Positions 20,328-31,780 of a stretch of DNA of 64,000 nt are shown piece after piece. The notes under the pieces are model-generated. The model saw nothing but the letters and a program-made list of their open reading frames with translations. It ran no database searches and had not been told where the DNA came from. Position 1 is the first letter of the stretch. Every line of letters begins with the position of its first letter. Position numbers and translations under genes: made by a program. Source of the DNA: Anisus vortex (lineage: Eukaryota > Mollusca > Gastropoda > Planorbidae); assembly GCA_949126835.1 (NCBI GenBank), contig OX421503.1, positions 278,001 through 342,000 on the forward strand, written 5' to 3'.

Positions 20328-23099
20328 ATGGAATTTATTGAAAATCCAGAAGAAGAAGTTCTGAAAACTTTATCAATAAAGAAGTTAAAAGAGATCGCTG
20401 AGATCTTAAAGATAGAAGTTACTGAGACTACACCATCGAGGACTGTGTTGACACAGCAGATAAAAGATGTGTTGATTGCGAGTGGCAAGTTGAAAGTAGA
20501 ATCAAGCGCGGAGGAATATCAAGTTGAAGGTCAGACGTCGAAATCTTCAATGTCCGAACAGTTGCGATTTCAACTAGAAATGAAACGGATGGAATTGGAA
20601 GATAAACGAGAACAAAAACGTCTTGATCGTGAGATAGAACAAAAACGTCTTGAGTTTGAGATGGAAGATAAGAAAAGTCAACGCGAAAGTCAGGAAAGAA
20701 TAGAGCTAGCGAAGATAGGAGCTACTAAAAAAGAATCTCATAATGATGTAGAGATGGCCAGATGGAAAAAGCTAGTCCCTACCTACATTGATAAAGAAAG
20801 TGAAATAGCTAATTTCTTCCAGACCTTTGAAATTTCTTGCAGAGATTTTAAGTTCCCAGAAGATAAATGGGGAATATTAGTAAGAACAGCTTTTACTCAG
20901 GGAAGGGCAAGAGATTGTGTTCTGTTGTTAAAAGAGGAGCATTTAAATGATTATGAAGTCATTAAAGACACTGTACTAAAAGCCTATAACCAAATACCTG
21001 AAAGTTATCGGAAAAGGTTCCGTCAGTACACAATGTCCCCTTACCAAACACACTTAGACTTCCTTCGAGCAGAAGAAAAGTTAATGGATCAGTGGATAAA
21101 ATCCAGAAATATCTCCACATTAAAAGAAATGAAAGATATCATTCTGTTAGAGGATTTTATTAACAAAGTGAGGCCGGATATAAGAATGTATTTATCCGAG
21201 CGTGATATCACTGACCCACATAAGGCTGCTGATTTAGCTGAACAGTACACATTGTGTCATAGGACAGCTGATGGAAAGAATTTTAATCGGTCACAACGGC
21301 CAGCAGAAAACACACAACAACAACATCGTGAAAAAGAGCATTTTGTGAAACAAAATGATGTTAATAAAAAACCTGTCTACAAAAACGTCCAATGTACTTT
21401 TTGTAAAAGGACAGGACATAGCATAGAAGACTGTTGGAGTATACGAAGCAACAAAAGACCTAACAAAGTGGTAATGTGCACTAGCCATAAACCAATACAG
21501 AATGTACAAGAAAGCGAAAATACAAACGAACTGAATTCGAAGAAAGATTATTCTACACCAGAAACACTGAGGGTGGATTTGCCTGAGAGCAAAAGTCAGA
21601 AGGTAGAGAAATCTACAACTGAAGATAATGAGGATAAATATCCTGATTATAAATACAGAATGGCTACTATTGGATTAATTGTCCGAGTCCACAGAGACGA
21701 AAAAGTAGACCAAAGTATTTTTGACTCGAACAAGAGTCTGAAGTCATCGAAAGATGAAACAACACCCATAAGTCATGGTCAAGGGAAGAATAAAATTGAC
21801 ACAGAGACCCTGTGCAGTTTTCAACCGTTCATTAGTGAAGGTTGTGTGGCCTTACAAAAGGAAGGACCACTGAAGTCCGTAAACATATTACGAGACACAG
21901 GAGCATCATTAACACTGCTGCTTAAAGATGTATTACCATTGAATGATAATACATTGACAGGACAGACTGTCCTATTGAGAGGTTTTGAATGGAAAGAAGA
22001 AATACCTCTACATAGGATATACCTATCATCTGGCTTGGTGACAGGATATGTGACAGTTGGAGTAATATCAAAACTTCCTGTTGAGGGCATATCCGTTATC
22101 CTAGCAAATGATTTGGCGAAAGGGAGGGTGAGACCTGAACTGATTGTAAAGGAAAATCCAGACCCTAGTCCTATTGTGGAGACAGGAAAAGAAAAAGAAC
22201 TTTATCCTGTAGGTGATGTCATAAAAGGTATGACACCACAGAAAAAGAAAGAAGAAATTATCTCACAAGAAAAGAAAAAGAAAGAAGAAATTCTCCCACG
22301 AGAGAAGAAAGAGGAAGAAGAAGTGGAACGTGATACTACTATTTTCTCCATGATTGAAGATTGTCCGAAAGGAAATGATCAATCAAAGAAGTCATCACAA
22401 AATGAAATGATTGCTGAGCAGAAAGTAGACCCAGAGTTGCTACAGCTGCATGAGAAAGCTGTCGACGAGAAAGAAAATCCTACTACTGATGTCTATGAAC
22501 AGATAGACCACAGCATAAACAATCAACAATGCAAACCTGCAGTTGCCGGTACAGATGAAGATTTGAGGAGCATCACTGAAGGAACGAGTGCGGAGAGCTG
22601 GACCGAAACTACCAAAAGCTATGGGTTACCACAATCCATACCGACAGATCGAAGGACCAACTTCGCCCCGGAACTCTTCAATCCAGTACTAAAGAACTTA
22701 TGCCTGGAGCAGGAGATGTCAACTGAATCCCATCCGGAAAGTCGAGGAGCCTATGGACCAATCTTTGGACCCACTGTCCAAGGACCACTCAAACTACTTC
22801 AAGAGGAATGGCAGACCGAATTGGATCTCCTTGGGCTGAGCAAGTACCTAGATAAGTACATAAATTTTTTGTCTGACATAACTGTTTTTGTGAGAAAAAA
22901 ATTGTACACTGCTCACATGCAGATGCCATTGTTGTGTGATGAAAGCAAGGCAAAAATATTATATCATTTGAAAATGATAAAGCCTTACCTTCTGAAAACA
23001 ATTGGAATAAGCTTGATGTTGTTAACATTGTTACTCTTATTTGTAAAATTTATGCCTGGAGTACAGGATGAATTGAATGACAAATTCACTGATAGTTAG
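20328..23099 (+). CDS. Gag-protease-integrase-remnant-TM polyprotein, copy 1 (923 aa)
   Basis: Single intact frame. Residues 11-52 resemble a SAP-type helix pair (LKTLSIKKLKEIAEILKIEV). Residues 75-130 are charged coiled coil. Residues 175-312 look like a SCAN-like Gag capsid (DIILLEDFINKVRPDIRMYL, ADLAEQYTLCHR). A CCHC knuckle is C356-C359-H364-C369. An aspartic protease active site DTGAS starts at 523, with ISVILANDLAKGRV further on, matching the LLGNDLAGG element of such proteases. After a Lys/Glu-rich linker come in-frame integrase shards: a DPELLQLHEKAVDEKE spacer, GLPQSIPTDRRTNF (766; holds the second catalytic Asp), HPESRGA (802) and TVQGPLKLLQEEW (816). The zinc finger, first Asp, catalytic Glu region, RT and RNase H are gone. 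Residues 892-908 form a hydrophobic segment. The start is the ATG shared with copy 2. Confidence 0.93.
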   Translation: MEFIENPEEEVLKTLSIKKLKEIAEILKIEVTETTPSRTVLTQQIKDVLIASGKLKVESSAEEYQVEGQTSKSSMSEQLRFQLEMKRMELEDKREQKRLDREIEQKRLEFEMEDKKSQRESQERIELAKIGATKKESHNDVEMARWKKLVPTYIDKESEIANFFQTFEISCRDFKFPEDKWGILVRTAFTQGRARDCVLLLKEEHLNDYEVIKDTVLKAYNQIPESYRKRFRQYTMSPYQTHLDFLRAEEKLMDQWIKSRNISTLKEMKDIILLEDFINKVRPDIRMYLSERDITDPHKAADLAEQYTLCHRTADGKNFNRSQRPAENTQQQHREKEHFVKQNDVNKKPVYKNVQCTFCKRTGHSIEDCWSIRSNKRPNKVVMCTSHKPIQNVQESENTNELNSKKDYSTPETLRVDLPESKSQKVEKSTTEDNEDKYPDYKYRMATIGLIVRVHRDEKVDQSIFDSNKSLKSSKDETTPISHGQGKNKIDTETLCSFQPFISEGCVALQKEGPLKSVNILRDTGASLTLLLKDVLPLNDNTLTGQTVLLRGFEWKEEIPLHRIYLSSGLVTGYVTVGVISKLPVEGISVILANDLAKGRVRPELIVKENPDPSPIVETGKEKELYPVGDVIKGMTPQKKKEEIISQEKKKKEEILPREKKEEEEVERDTTIFSMIEDCPKGNDQSKKSSQNEMIAEQKVDPELLQLHEKAVDEKENPTTDVYEQIDHSINNQQCKPAVAGTDEDLRSITEGTSAESWTETTKSYGLPQSIPTDRRTNFAPELFNPVLKNLCLEQEMSTESHPESRGAYGPIFGPTVQGPLKLLQEEWQTELDLLGLSKYLDKYINFLSDITVFVRKKLYTAHMQMPLLCDESKAKILYHLKMIKPYLLKTIGISLMLLTLLLLFVKFMPGVQDELNDKFTDS

Positions 23100-25305
23100 T
23101 TACCAAACTTACTATTTTAAAACTAAATCCCTTACTTGTGAAGAAAAAGGAATGAGTAAAAGTATTGTTAGAGTAAATATCATTATAGTGTGATATTTCT
23201 AAACAAACTTGTTAGGTTGAGCATTAAAAATAATTGCTATAAGAGAAAAAGATCAGTTTTATCCGCAGAATTGGTTTCTAAATCAGAGGACATTATAAAT
23301 GTGGACTGATTATAAGATATGTTTGGGAATCTCTGGAAATGATAATTGAAACATTTGGCAGAGAGGATAATTTGATTGAAAAAGATGTAAATGGTTTTAA
23401 GAAAAGAGAATTTTTCTATCACTAAAGTATTGAGAAATGTTTTATGATTGTACTATGGATTTATTTTATCATGTACTGTTGTTGAAATAATTGCACTGAG
23501 TCAGTATGCAAATTTCTTCTATGTGAATTTATTCATTTGTAATATTATCATTGAATGTATGATAATGTAGGGTAAAAATAGTTGCAGCAAGGCAGAACTA
23601 TGACTAACAAGAATTCCAAGAAATGTATTATATATGATTTTTCACTTTTAGGATACTGTTACATGAAAAGCAGATCAAAAGTAGAAACATGTAAAACTTT
23701 GTATCCTTGTTTTGTATAAATTTAGGATATGTGCCACTGACTTGACACTGTAAACCAGAATGGTTGAGAATGTCATGGTTGAGAATTTATAATGTTGACA
23801 CACCAATGTTCAACAAATGTATTATTAATTAAGGATTTCATGTCAAGATTGTAAAACTAATCTATATTTTTTCTGTATTAGTTAAAATAGATTGAATGAA
23901 TTGTATTGACAAGCAAAAGATTGGGTAGACCTGAACACTGTGAAAGTAACAGGAGAATCTATGAATAAGGAATTAAACCTTTATGGAAAATGGAAAAGAG
24001 CAATGTACACCACTGAAAAGATTGGAAATGAAATGTTTTACCACAACAGTCAAACCAGCAGATGTTTTGTACATAAATTGTTACATTGATTTCTCTCTGA
24101 AAAAAATTAATAGTAGCCTATGCTTAACTCTTTTCCACTTCAATAATATTGTATTTGAAATGTCTTTAATGTAATCTAAAGAAAATAATTACTTACTGTT
24201 TAGTAATAAGATTGAATGAAGATGATAACTTGCTTTAATTGATAGTTAATTAAGTAAATTAACCAATTTGTTTAAGTAAATCCATGATTGTCTGAATGTT
24301 TCAATTTAACCTGCTACGATGTGAACTCTTTTAAAAAAAGAAAATAATGACGTCGAAAGGTCATGGTAAAATGAAAGATTGAGATATTTTTAATGATTTT
24401 TGCTATAAACTATTTTAATTCGTGAACAGACTATGTTTAATGTTCTCAAAATAAAATAAATGAATTTGATTTTGAGATGATAGATGTTAAAGAATGCTCA
24501 TTTAATACGATAACTATTTAATCGCGTAGCAATTTTATTTGACCTCGGCTGTGATGAGGTAGAAATTTGCATAGCGATGTCAATATTGTTAGAATCAATT
24601 GGGAATGAGAGAGAAAAAAAAAAAGAGGAATAGAGAGAGAGAGTGCGGAATTGACCTCAATTTTTGGGTCGCGTCACAGACAGTTGTCTAATGTGTTAGT
24701 CGGCCTACCAGCATGTAAAAATATAATACTGTCTACACGAGCAATAATATTTTTGTTGTAAAGTGAAAATTAGGTCGGGGCTAGTATTTTTTTTTTGTGT
24801 GTTGTAACTGAGTTAGGCCTAGCATGTGTTCTATTAGAGCGTTTGGTTTTTTTTCTCCTTATGAAAAAAATAAGTCGTGTCTACATAGACATTAAGTGAT
24901 TTTTTCTTTTGTTGTATAATTACAAATTGTAAAAGATATTAGTTTATAATTAAATGGACGAGAGAGTTTTTATTACTAGGAATGTTCAATGTAATAGAAG
25001 TTATTAACTTGTATTATATTATATCTATTAAGAATGATTATGTATTTTTCTTGTATACAAGATTTAGATAAACAATTTAATTGTCCATTGTTTTGAATTA
25101 AAAATTGAATGATTGAATGACTATAGTTAAGCCATTTGATAAGATGAATTTATATTGCATATATTATTATGTTATTGTTATCAGTTCGATTGAATTATTG
25201 GGATCGCCAATTGAACTGTATTGTTTTTCCCGGAATATTTTCTTTTATAATTATTCCTTAAAATTAACATTTTTTCAAATGTAAAAGAAATAATTATAAA
25301 ACTTT
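23100..25305 (+). other. Long non-coding 3' part, copy 1
   Basis: 2.2 kb between the stop codon and the polypurine tract, AT-rich. It aligns along its length with 45752-47915 of copy 2 with small indels. The short frames in it (for example 23983-24174) are not kept open in copy 2. It may hold the deleted element's old 3' region plus packaging or RNA-export signals; that is speculation. Confidence 0.6.
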
Positions 25306-25318
25306 AGAAGGGGGGGGA
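25306..25318 (+). promoter_or_regulatory. Polypurine tract, copy 1
   Basis: AGAAGGGGGGGGA directly before the 3' LTR start (TGTTACG), the expected plus-strand primer. The same tract is at 47916-47928, and at 56061-56075 with more Gs. Confidence 0.85.
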
Positions 25319-25941
25319 TGTTACGAATATCGGTCATAGAGGAATGACGTAGTAAGGCATTGACCTCTTAACAAGTGCGTATCAGAGTCCAAAGCGACCA
25401 AGGTTTGACCTTTATGCCCTGAGGGCAGTTTAAATAAAATAATTCGTCCAATCCCGGGGAAATTGGGGGATAATTCTGGATCGTAGTAATTATAGAGAAA
25501 GAGGTTAAAATGCGTATTAAGACCCTGTAGAATCTTCGATGATAGTTTTCTTTGTAAAGTTCCGACCTCCTTAAAGTTAGTTCAGTTTAAACGTTTGTAG
25601 AGTGAAGTCGCTATATTCATACATGTACATATAATGCCATTTTATTGATACTTATGTTGCCACCAGTTGATGAAGTTTATTGATCGTTTATATTGAGTCT
25701 ACAATTTAAATAAAATTGTTTATTCAACAACTGGAGTTGTTTGATCTATCGTTGTTGAGAAAGGTGTTGAAGATAATTATCACGAATATAACTACATTAC
25801 TGCATAGACCTGTCAGTCAAGGAACCCCTAGCTTGGGCTACAGATTAGCAGAATCTAGAGACTTCTAATAAAGATACAACTATATTCATTGAATCCGATT
25901 TAACGAGTCGTAATAATAGTCAATCATAGACGTCCATAACA
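25319..25941 (+). repeat. 3' LTR, copy 1
   Basis: 623 bp; no difference from the 5' LTR was seen on reading. Confidence 0.9.
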
Positions 25942-26146
25942 CTATTGAATGTGTGGCCGATAAGATTGAATAGTATAAACCTCTCTGTATACAAGTTATG
26001 AATTAAAGTTCACAGTTTGTTTTAGTAGATTTCGCTTGTTATATTCATTTTGTTACGCACCCTGATATAGAGAGAGCTAGCCGAGGTTTTGGATACAGTA
26101 ATATAGTATATCCAATAATTCTTATAAACCAAGACGTAACAATATC

Positions 26147-28020
26147 CAATATCTAAAATTGATCTCCAATTTCTAATACTAGCATCCTTATCTAACATTG
26201 ACCGTCAATCTTTGATTGCGACCAAAAATGTTTAAAGTTGGGCTCAGACATTTAATATTTAATCCTAACCTCGGAGTTTGGTTTTATTAGGGCTGGGGGG
26301 GGGGGCGTCCTTCGGTCTTTTTACGCCCTTTCTATTAACTCGTACTGCTTGTCTTCTTGCAAAACTTTGCATCGATTTTTTTATCACTTCCCAATCGAGC
26401 TGAAACTTGGGCAGCAGACTTGTCCCGACTAACTATAGATTCTATCAAATTTTCAGCATCATAGCCTTTGGAATAGTCACGAATACCTTCGACCAATTTG
26501 CGAATCGAAGAATATATTTCACTTAAAACATGGCTGCCTCTACCGTAAGAGACGGAAGTAAATAAACTTTTCGGATTATGTACGTTTTTACGAAATAAAA
26601 GAATGAAAACGACACAATGTATCTTTTTATGGTTTTTGCGGGCCAAAGCTAGAAAAAAAAAGAATGCGCAAAATTTTAGTGTGGAAAATCATAAGGTATG
26701 ATATCACTTATATTTATTTTAATCTATCAAAATATAAATTAAAATATAAACTTAGTCTACAAAGAAAGGGAGTATAATAAATACTTTGTTTATATGGGTT
26801 AGTTTTTTTTAAATTACGTCACCATCGAAAGGAATTTCATCATTTCTATTTTTAGAAGCAGTAAAATGCACACAAATTATATTCGTACTCTCACTCTTTC
26901 TTTCTTGGACACACATTGACAAGTCTTAATCAGGTGTGACCTTTTGAACTGCTATGATCGTGAACTTCCGGTGAAATTTACCGCCATTTTCGTAAACAAA
27001 AACCATGCTTTTGGTGCTGTTTGACGATTGATTTCAACATCGAAATCCAGTTCTTGTCTTTTAGAAATATACAACGGCTACAAGATTAGTTATGAGGAAT
27101 CCGTTTTTAACATCAAAAGTTATTAGGTGATAATTAATACTCAAAGTGTTAGTCGCGTTAGGCTGAATGTAGCATTTGTTTATTAAAATAAGTTAGTCAA
27201 GAGTTCCGTCCTTGGTAATTAAAAAAACACAATGCGGAGATTTATAAAAAACAACAACACGAAAATTCTTTTGCCTCAAGCAATTATTTTGGGATTATAA
27301 ATAGGTGATTCTTCAAATCTGACATTCACAATCCATCGTTTTCTTTTGGCGCCATATTTTGGAAATGAAATAAAATTTAATTCTATACATATTTTCGTTC
27401 AACCAGTAGCGTAGCACACAGACATGTTTCGGAGAAAAGATCGAATAAGACCGGAAATGTTTTTTCTTGTGAACTTTTATGCATGCATAATCGTTAAGAC
27501 TTGTCAATTGGGGAATTCCCACTCTAAAAAACACCGTAACTTTTGAGATTGTCATAGCAGAAATGAAATTGTAATGAAATGTAAACAAGCCTAATGAAAT
27601 AAAAAGACTTGAGATTTGATTTACCTTTTTGTAGACACAGAGAGTCTGCAATAAAAAAAATATTGTTAGAATTCAGGATTTCTTCTTTCTTACCTGCTGC
27701 CTATTCACAATTTATAGAATTTTTTTTTATCAGATATATTAAACATTTTTTGTTTATATAGCTTTAATTTGTTTCTTCTTTTACTAAAAACATAGATCAA
27801 TGTGCATAAGGGGAGCCATATGTTTATAAAAGGCAAAATACATGTTTTCCCCAGTTTTTGTTGGCACTTGGCACACGTATTTCTCTAAACCTTAGAAAGA
27901 AGGGATGTAACTCGTTTTTTTCACCCGCTTCTTTCCCCTTTATTTAAAATGAAATGTTCTAATTTCTTATATTTATTGTTCAGTCTATATAATGTTATGA
28001 CCCTCTAGTCATTTAAAAAC
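26147..28020. other. Non-coding, AT-rich, with one unplaced ORF
   Basis: Mostly featureless. The minus-strand frame 26646-26335 (103 codons; EIYSSIRKLVEGIRDYSKGYD, ending TSSTS) has a less AT-biased 3' half after a possible acceptor (CTTACGGTAGAG near 26557-26546), so an exon is possible but unproven. A plus-strand AAAACATGG followed by GTAAGAG (26526-26556) could be a short first exon. Neither has a recognisable domain. Confidence 0.3.
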
Positions 28021-31000
28021 TACATTTGTCCTTTAGTTTATAGACCTAAACAGAGAAAAACTTTCTGGAACTACAAGAAAGCTAACTGGACCGCTTATGC
28101 CCAAGAAACTGACTCAGAACTGTCAAGCATTCCAGAGCAGTTTTTAAATACTACTGCTTATTCACACATTGTAAACATAATTCTCAGAGCAGCTGAAAAA
28201 CATATTCCACGTGGCAATACAAAAAAATACCATTCTGGACCCCAGAGCTAGAATCCCTAGTAAAAGATAGAGCCAAAGCTAGAAAGACTGCTGAAAAATA
28301 CCCATCAAAAGAAAATAAAACAAACTACAATAAACTGACAGCTAAAATCAGATATTACATAAAAGTCAACAAAAAAGCAAAGTGGGTCAAACCATGTGAA
28401 CACCTTGACCTCAGAAAGGATGGACGCAGGGCATGGACACTTCTACACCAGTTAGCAGGCAACAAGACTAAAAGCAACCCAAGACCCATGACTCATGGGA
28501 AATCCCTAGCAACAGAGAACAAGAAAAAAGCTGAGATCTTCAACCATCATTTTGCAAGCACAAACAAAACACATCCGAGAAAGCACCAGGATAAAACATT
28601 TCAAAAACTATTGAAAAAACAAGAGAAAAGCCCATCAGCCAACATAAACACTTTTGAAACACCGTTTACACAACAAGAACTAAATGAAGCTCTAAATAAA
28701 CTCAAAACTAGGAAGTCCCCAGGACCTGACAGAATAACAAATGAAATGTTACAGGGACTAGGCCACATAGCTAAGGAAGTTTTACTAAAATACATCAACA
28801 CTACTTGGATAACAGGATCATTGCCAAAAGAATGGAAAATAGCAAGTATCATACCCATACTCAAGAAAGATAAACCACCTGGTGTTCCAAAAAGTTAAAA
28901 GCCTATCACCTTAACATCAACAATAGGCAAATTAGCTGAACAAAATGGCCAACGCTAGATTGTACTGGTGGCTGGAGTGCACAAAATCACTGCACAACAC
29001 ACAGGCAGGATTTAGGAAAGCAAGCAGAACTGAAGACCATCTGTACAGATTCATGCAAGAAACAGTAGAAGGCTTCCAAAACAACAAACATACCACCGCT
29101 GTCTTCATCGACCTCCAGCAAGCATACGATAGAGTATGGAAATTAGGACTGTTTATAAAGATGAGGAAGATGGGAATACACGGAAAAATGTATCAGTGGA
29201 TAAAAGCTTTCCTCCAAAACAGAACCATCCAGAATATTTTTGAAGGAGCGACTTCTGACAAAAAGACCCTGGAGAGAGGACTCCCTCAAGGATCAGCCCA
29301 TAGTTGCACCCTCTTCCTAGTATTCATCAATGACCTACCTGATCTCATCACAGTAAACAAAGCAGTATATGCAGATGACCTTCTAATTTGGACAACAGAA
29401 AAATATCCAGTTTTAACTAAAACCAAACAAAGCAAAGCATTGCTCACTATCTCAACATATACTAAGCTTTGGAAAATGAATTTAAATATAGATAAAACAG
29501 TGTACACCTTCTTTAGCCACAGCAAAAAAACAGCCACAAGAATATATGACATAAAACTAGATTATATCCTGTTAAAAAAAAAAATAAAACCCAACATACC
29601 TGGGCGTGAAATTTACCAAAAACTCTCTTTAAAAAACATCATGGCCGACTTAAAAGAAAAAAGCTTCAAAAAGGCTAAACATTATAAAACACCTATCCAG
29701 TACTGCACGAGGGGGGGGGCAGAAAAAAACACTTTAAGGAATTTATACATAGGGTATACAAGATCAGCACTAGAATACTGCCTGCACCTACAAACAACAG
29801 CCAACCGGACACAGCTAAACACAAGAGACACAATACAGAACCAAGCCCTGCGCCTCACCAGTGGGGGTATGTGATCAACCCAACAGCAGCCTGTGTTATA
29901 TACTCAAACATTGAGCCACTGCAACTAAGACGAGACAGGGCAGCTCTAGAAGCAGTCGAAAGGTACAAAAGACTGGAGAATGACCACCCAAACAAAATAC
30001 TTATTTAACGCAACAGAACAGCCTTAAAAAAAAAGAAACAAAAGACCTTATTGCAGATAGCAGACGAAATACAACAAAAACATTACCTCCCCCAAAACCG
30101 AGAACCAATTACAAGACATCCGCATTTACCCCCCCCCCCCCCGGAGGAAGACAAAGGCAACCAATAATCAAAACATCTTTGAACAACAAAAGCCTAACCA
30201 AAACATCAAACCCGCTAGAACTTAAAGTAGGTGCACTAGAAACCACCGAAAGCTATACAGATACAGCCATCCACATCTATACAGATGGCTCAGCATTAAA
30301 CGCTACAATAAATGCTGTACTAGGAGCTTACATGATCTTCCCTGATAAAAAATGCCTTGAGATAAGTGCACCATGTGGGAACTATTGCACAAACGTTCAA
30401 GCAGAAGTAGATGCTATGATTATTGCCCTTGAGACAGTGGAACATAAATATAACAACAAACATCTTGCCCCATCAGATATAGTCATCTTCACCGACTCTC
30501 AATCAGCACTTCAAACAATAGCAAGCTAAACCCCACAAAGCCTGAAAGAAATCACACTATTAGAACACACTTTGGACTACCTAATAAGCACATACAACAT
30601 CAACATAACTCTACAATGGATCCCAGGACATATGGGCATTACAGGCAATGAGAAAGCGGACAGACTGGCTAGGAAGGGAGCTAGCATGGACAAATATGAA
30701 AGACCTGTCAGCTACAACACAGTGTGCAACATGCTAAAAAAACAACTTTAAGGAGGAATGGCTAAATCAATGGGCTCAGGGAACAACTGAAAGAATAATG
30801 TACAAAGAAATGAATCAGCCCAACAAACAAGACAACATAAAGTTCCTCCCCCGCAAAGAACAATGCACTATATTCCAGTTGAGAACAGGACATATAGCAC
30901 TCAACTCACACCTAAACATAATAAACCCAACTCAACCACCTAACTGCAGACGTTGCCCCTGCCCACAAGAAACTGTGGACTACTTCCTGTTTGAGTGCCC

Positions 31001-31180
31001 TGGGCTAACCTACCTCAGACGCACTTTGTTCCCCCCTCAACCTACCTTTACCAACACACTATTTAGCAGTATAGAACAACTGAAAAAGACATGTAAATAT
31101 ATGTTTGTCTGGCATTGACTGCAAAAGAGCAAACAGCTCTGCAGACTGGCTAATAGAAGAAAAAGAAGACGAATTGACCT
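28020..31180 (+). pseudogene. LINE with RNase H (I/Jockey-like), dead copy
   Basis: Frameshifted copy lacking the endonuclease. Starts in the post-endonuclease linker (FWNYKKANWTAYAQETD at about 28060). RT fragments lie at 28488-28898 (LNKLKTRKSPGPDRI) and 28945-29874 (VFIDLQQAYDRVWK, GLPQGSAHSCTLF, catalytic VYADDLLIW near 29366). An RNase H follows from about 30255 (IYTDGSALNATI, FTDSQSAL, WIPGHMGITGNEKADRLA) and a Cys-rich C-terminus at 30798-31118 (CRRCPCPQETVDYFLFECP). The many stops and shifts mark an old copy. The layout matches the minus-strand LINE at 33-37.4 kb but the sequence differs. Confidence 0.88.
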
Positions 31181-31567
31181 AATCATTTTTTTTAATAAGG
31201 CTTTGTATTTCTACAAATAGATGAATATAACATTTACATGGGAACATATTTACAGGGGAACATATTTACATGGGAACATTATTACAACCAGGCCAGTATT
31301 TTGTGTGGGTTTAAAAAAATAATTTCACGACAATTTAATAATCTTGTTTTTTTTTTATATTAAACAATTATTTTTATCTCGTCTCTAATTGGCCTAAAGT
31401 CAAAATATTATCCTTGTTTATCTACAGGCTTAATGGCGTAAATTCTCGTGCTATTTCATCGAAACGTTTTTACGAGTCCACTTCTTGCCAGGCGTTTTTA
31501 TTTCATTTCTCTACATGCATTTGAAAAGCTTTTAAATGTTTTTTTAGTAAAGTATGTTTATACCTAT
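31180..31567. other. AT-rich non-coding
   Basis: Contains a short repeat of ACATGGGAACATATTTAC words near 31226-31285. No gene seen. Confidence 0.45.
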
Positions 31568-31599
31568 TTTATGAAATATTGGGTATCCCATGTATAGTT

Positions 31600-31780
31600 T
31601 AACAGATTGTGCCACTGGGACTGCCTACTATTGCATACATAACCTGTACAGTTTTGACCATTGGGACTGCCTACTATTACATACATAACCTGTACAGTTT
31701 TGACCATTGGGACTGCCTACTATTACATACATAACCTGTACAGTTTGGACCATTGGGACTGCCTACTATTGCATACATAC
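31600..31780. repeat. 46-bp tandem repeat reaching a splice donor
   Basis: About four units of CATTGGGACTGCCTACTATT + ACATACATAACCTGTACAGT + TTTGAC. On the minus strand each unit carries a GTTATGTATG or GTATGTATG motif; the outermost one is the inferred donor of the exon at 31781-32350. The array therefore lies at the start of the intron. Confidence 0.85.

Larger units (their letters stand above)
19531..25941 (+). mobile_element. Gag-protease LTR element, copy 1
   Basis: 6.4-kb LTR retrotransposon with 623-bp LTRs (19531-20153, 25319-25941) and the 4-bp target duplication CTAT (19527-19530, 25942-25945). The two LTRs showed no difference on reading, so insertion is recent. It has a primer site at 20157, one 923-codon frame, a 2.2-kb non-coding 3' part and a polypurine tract. 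Reverse transcriptase and RNase H are absent, so movement must depend on enzymes supplied elsewhere. Capsid type resembles Gmr1-like Ty3/Gypsy elements. Confidence 0.93.
19344..26141. mobile_element. Solo LTR split by a younger LTR element
   Basis: The two parts 19344-19530 (starts TGTAGCG) and 25946-26141 (ends GACGTAACA) form one 383-bp LTR flanked by ATATC at 19339-19343 and 26142-26146. The split point is the CTAT target duplication of the 6.4-kb element at 19531-25941. Its terminal GACGTAACA resembles that of the solo LTR at 11301-11715 but the bodies differ. Confidence 0.75.

Noticed and set aside
23983..24174. 63-codon ORF in the 3' part of LTR copy 1
   Set aside because: Not open in the aligned part of copy 2 and has no recognisable features.
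27313..27651. 112-codon minus-strand ORF
   Set aside because: AT-rich, no domain, no splice or poly(A) support. Likely chance.
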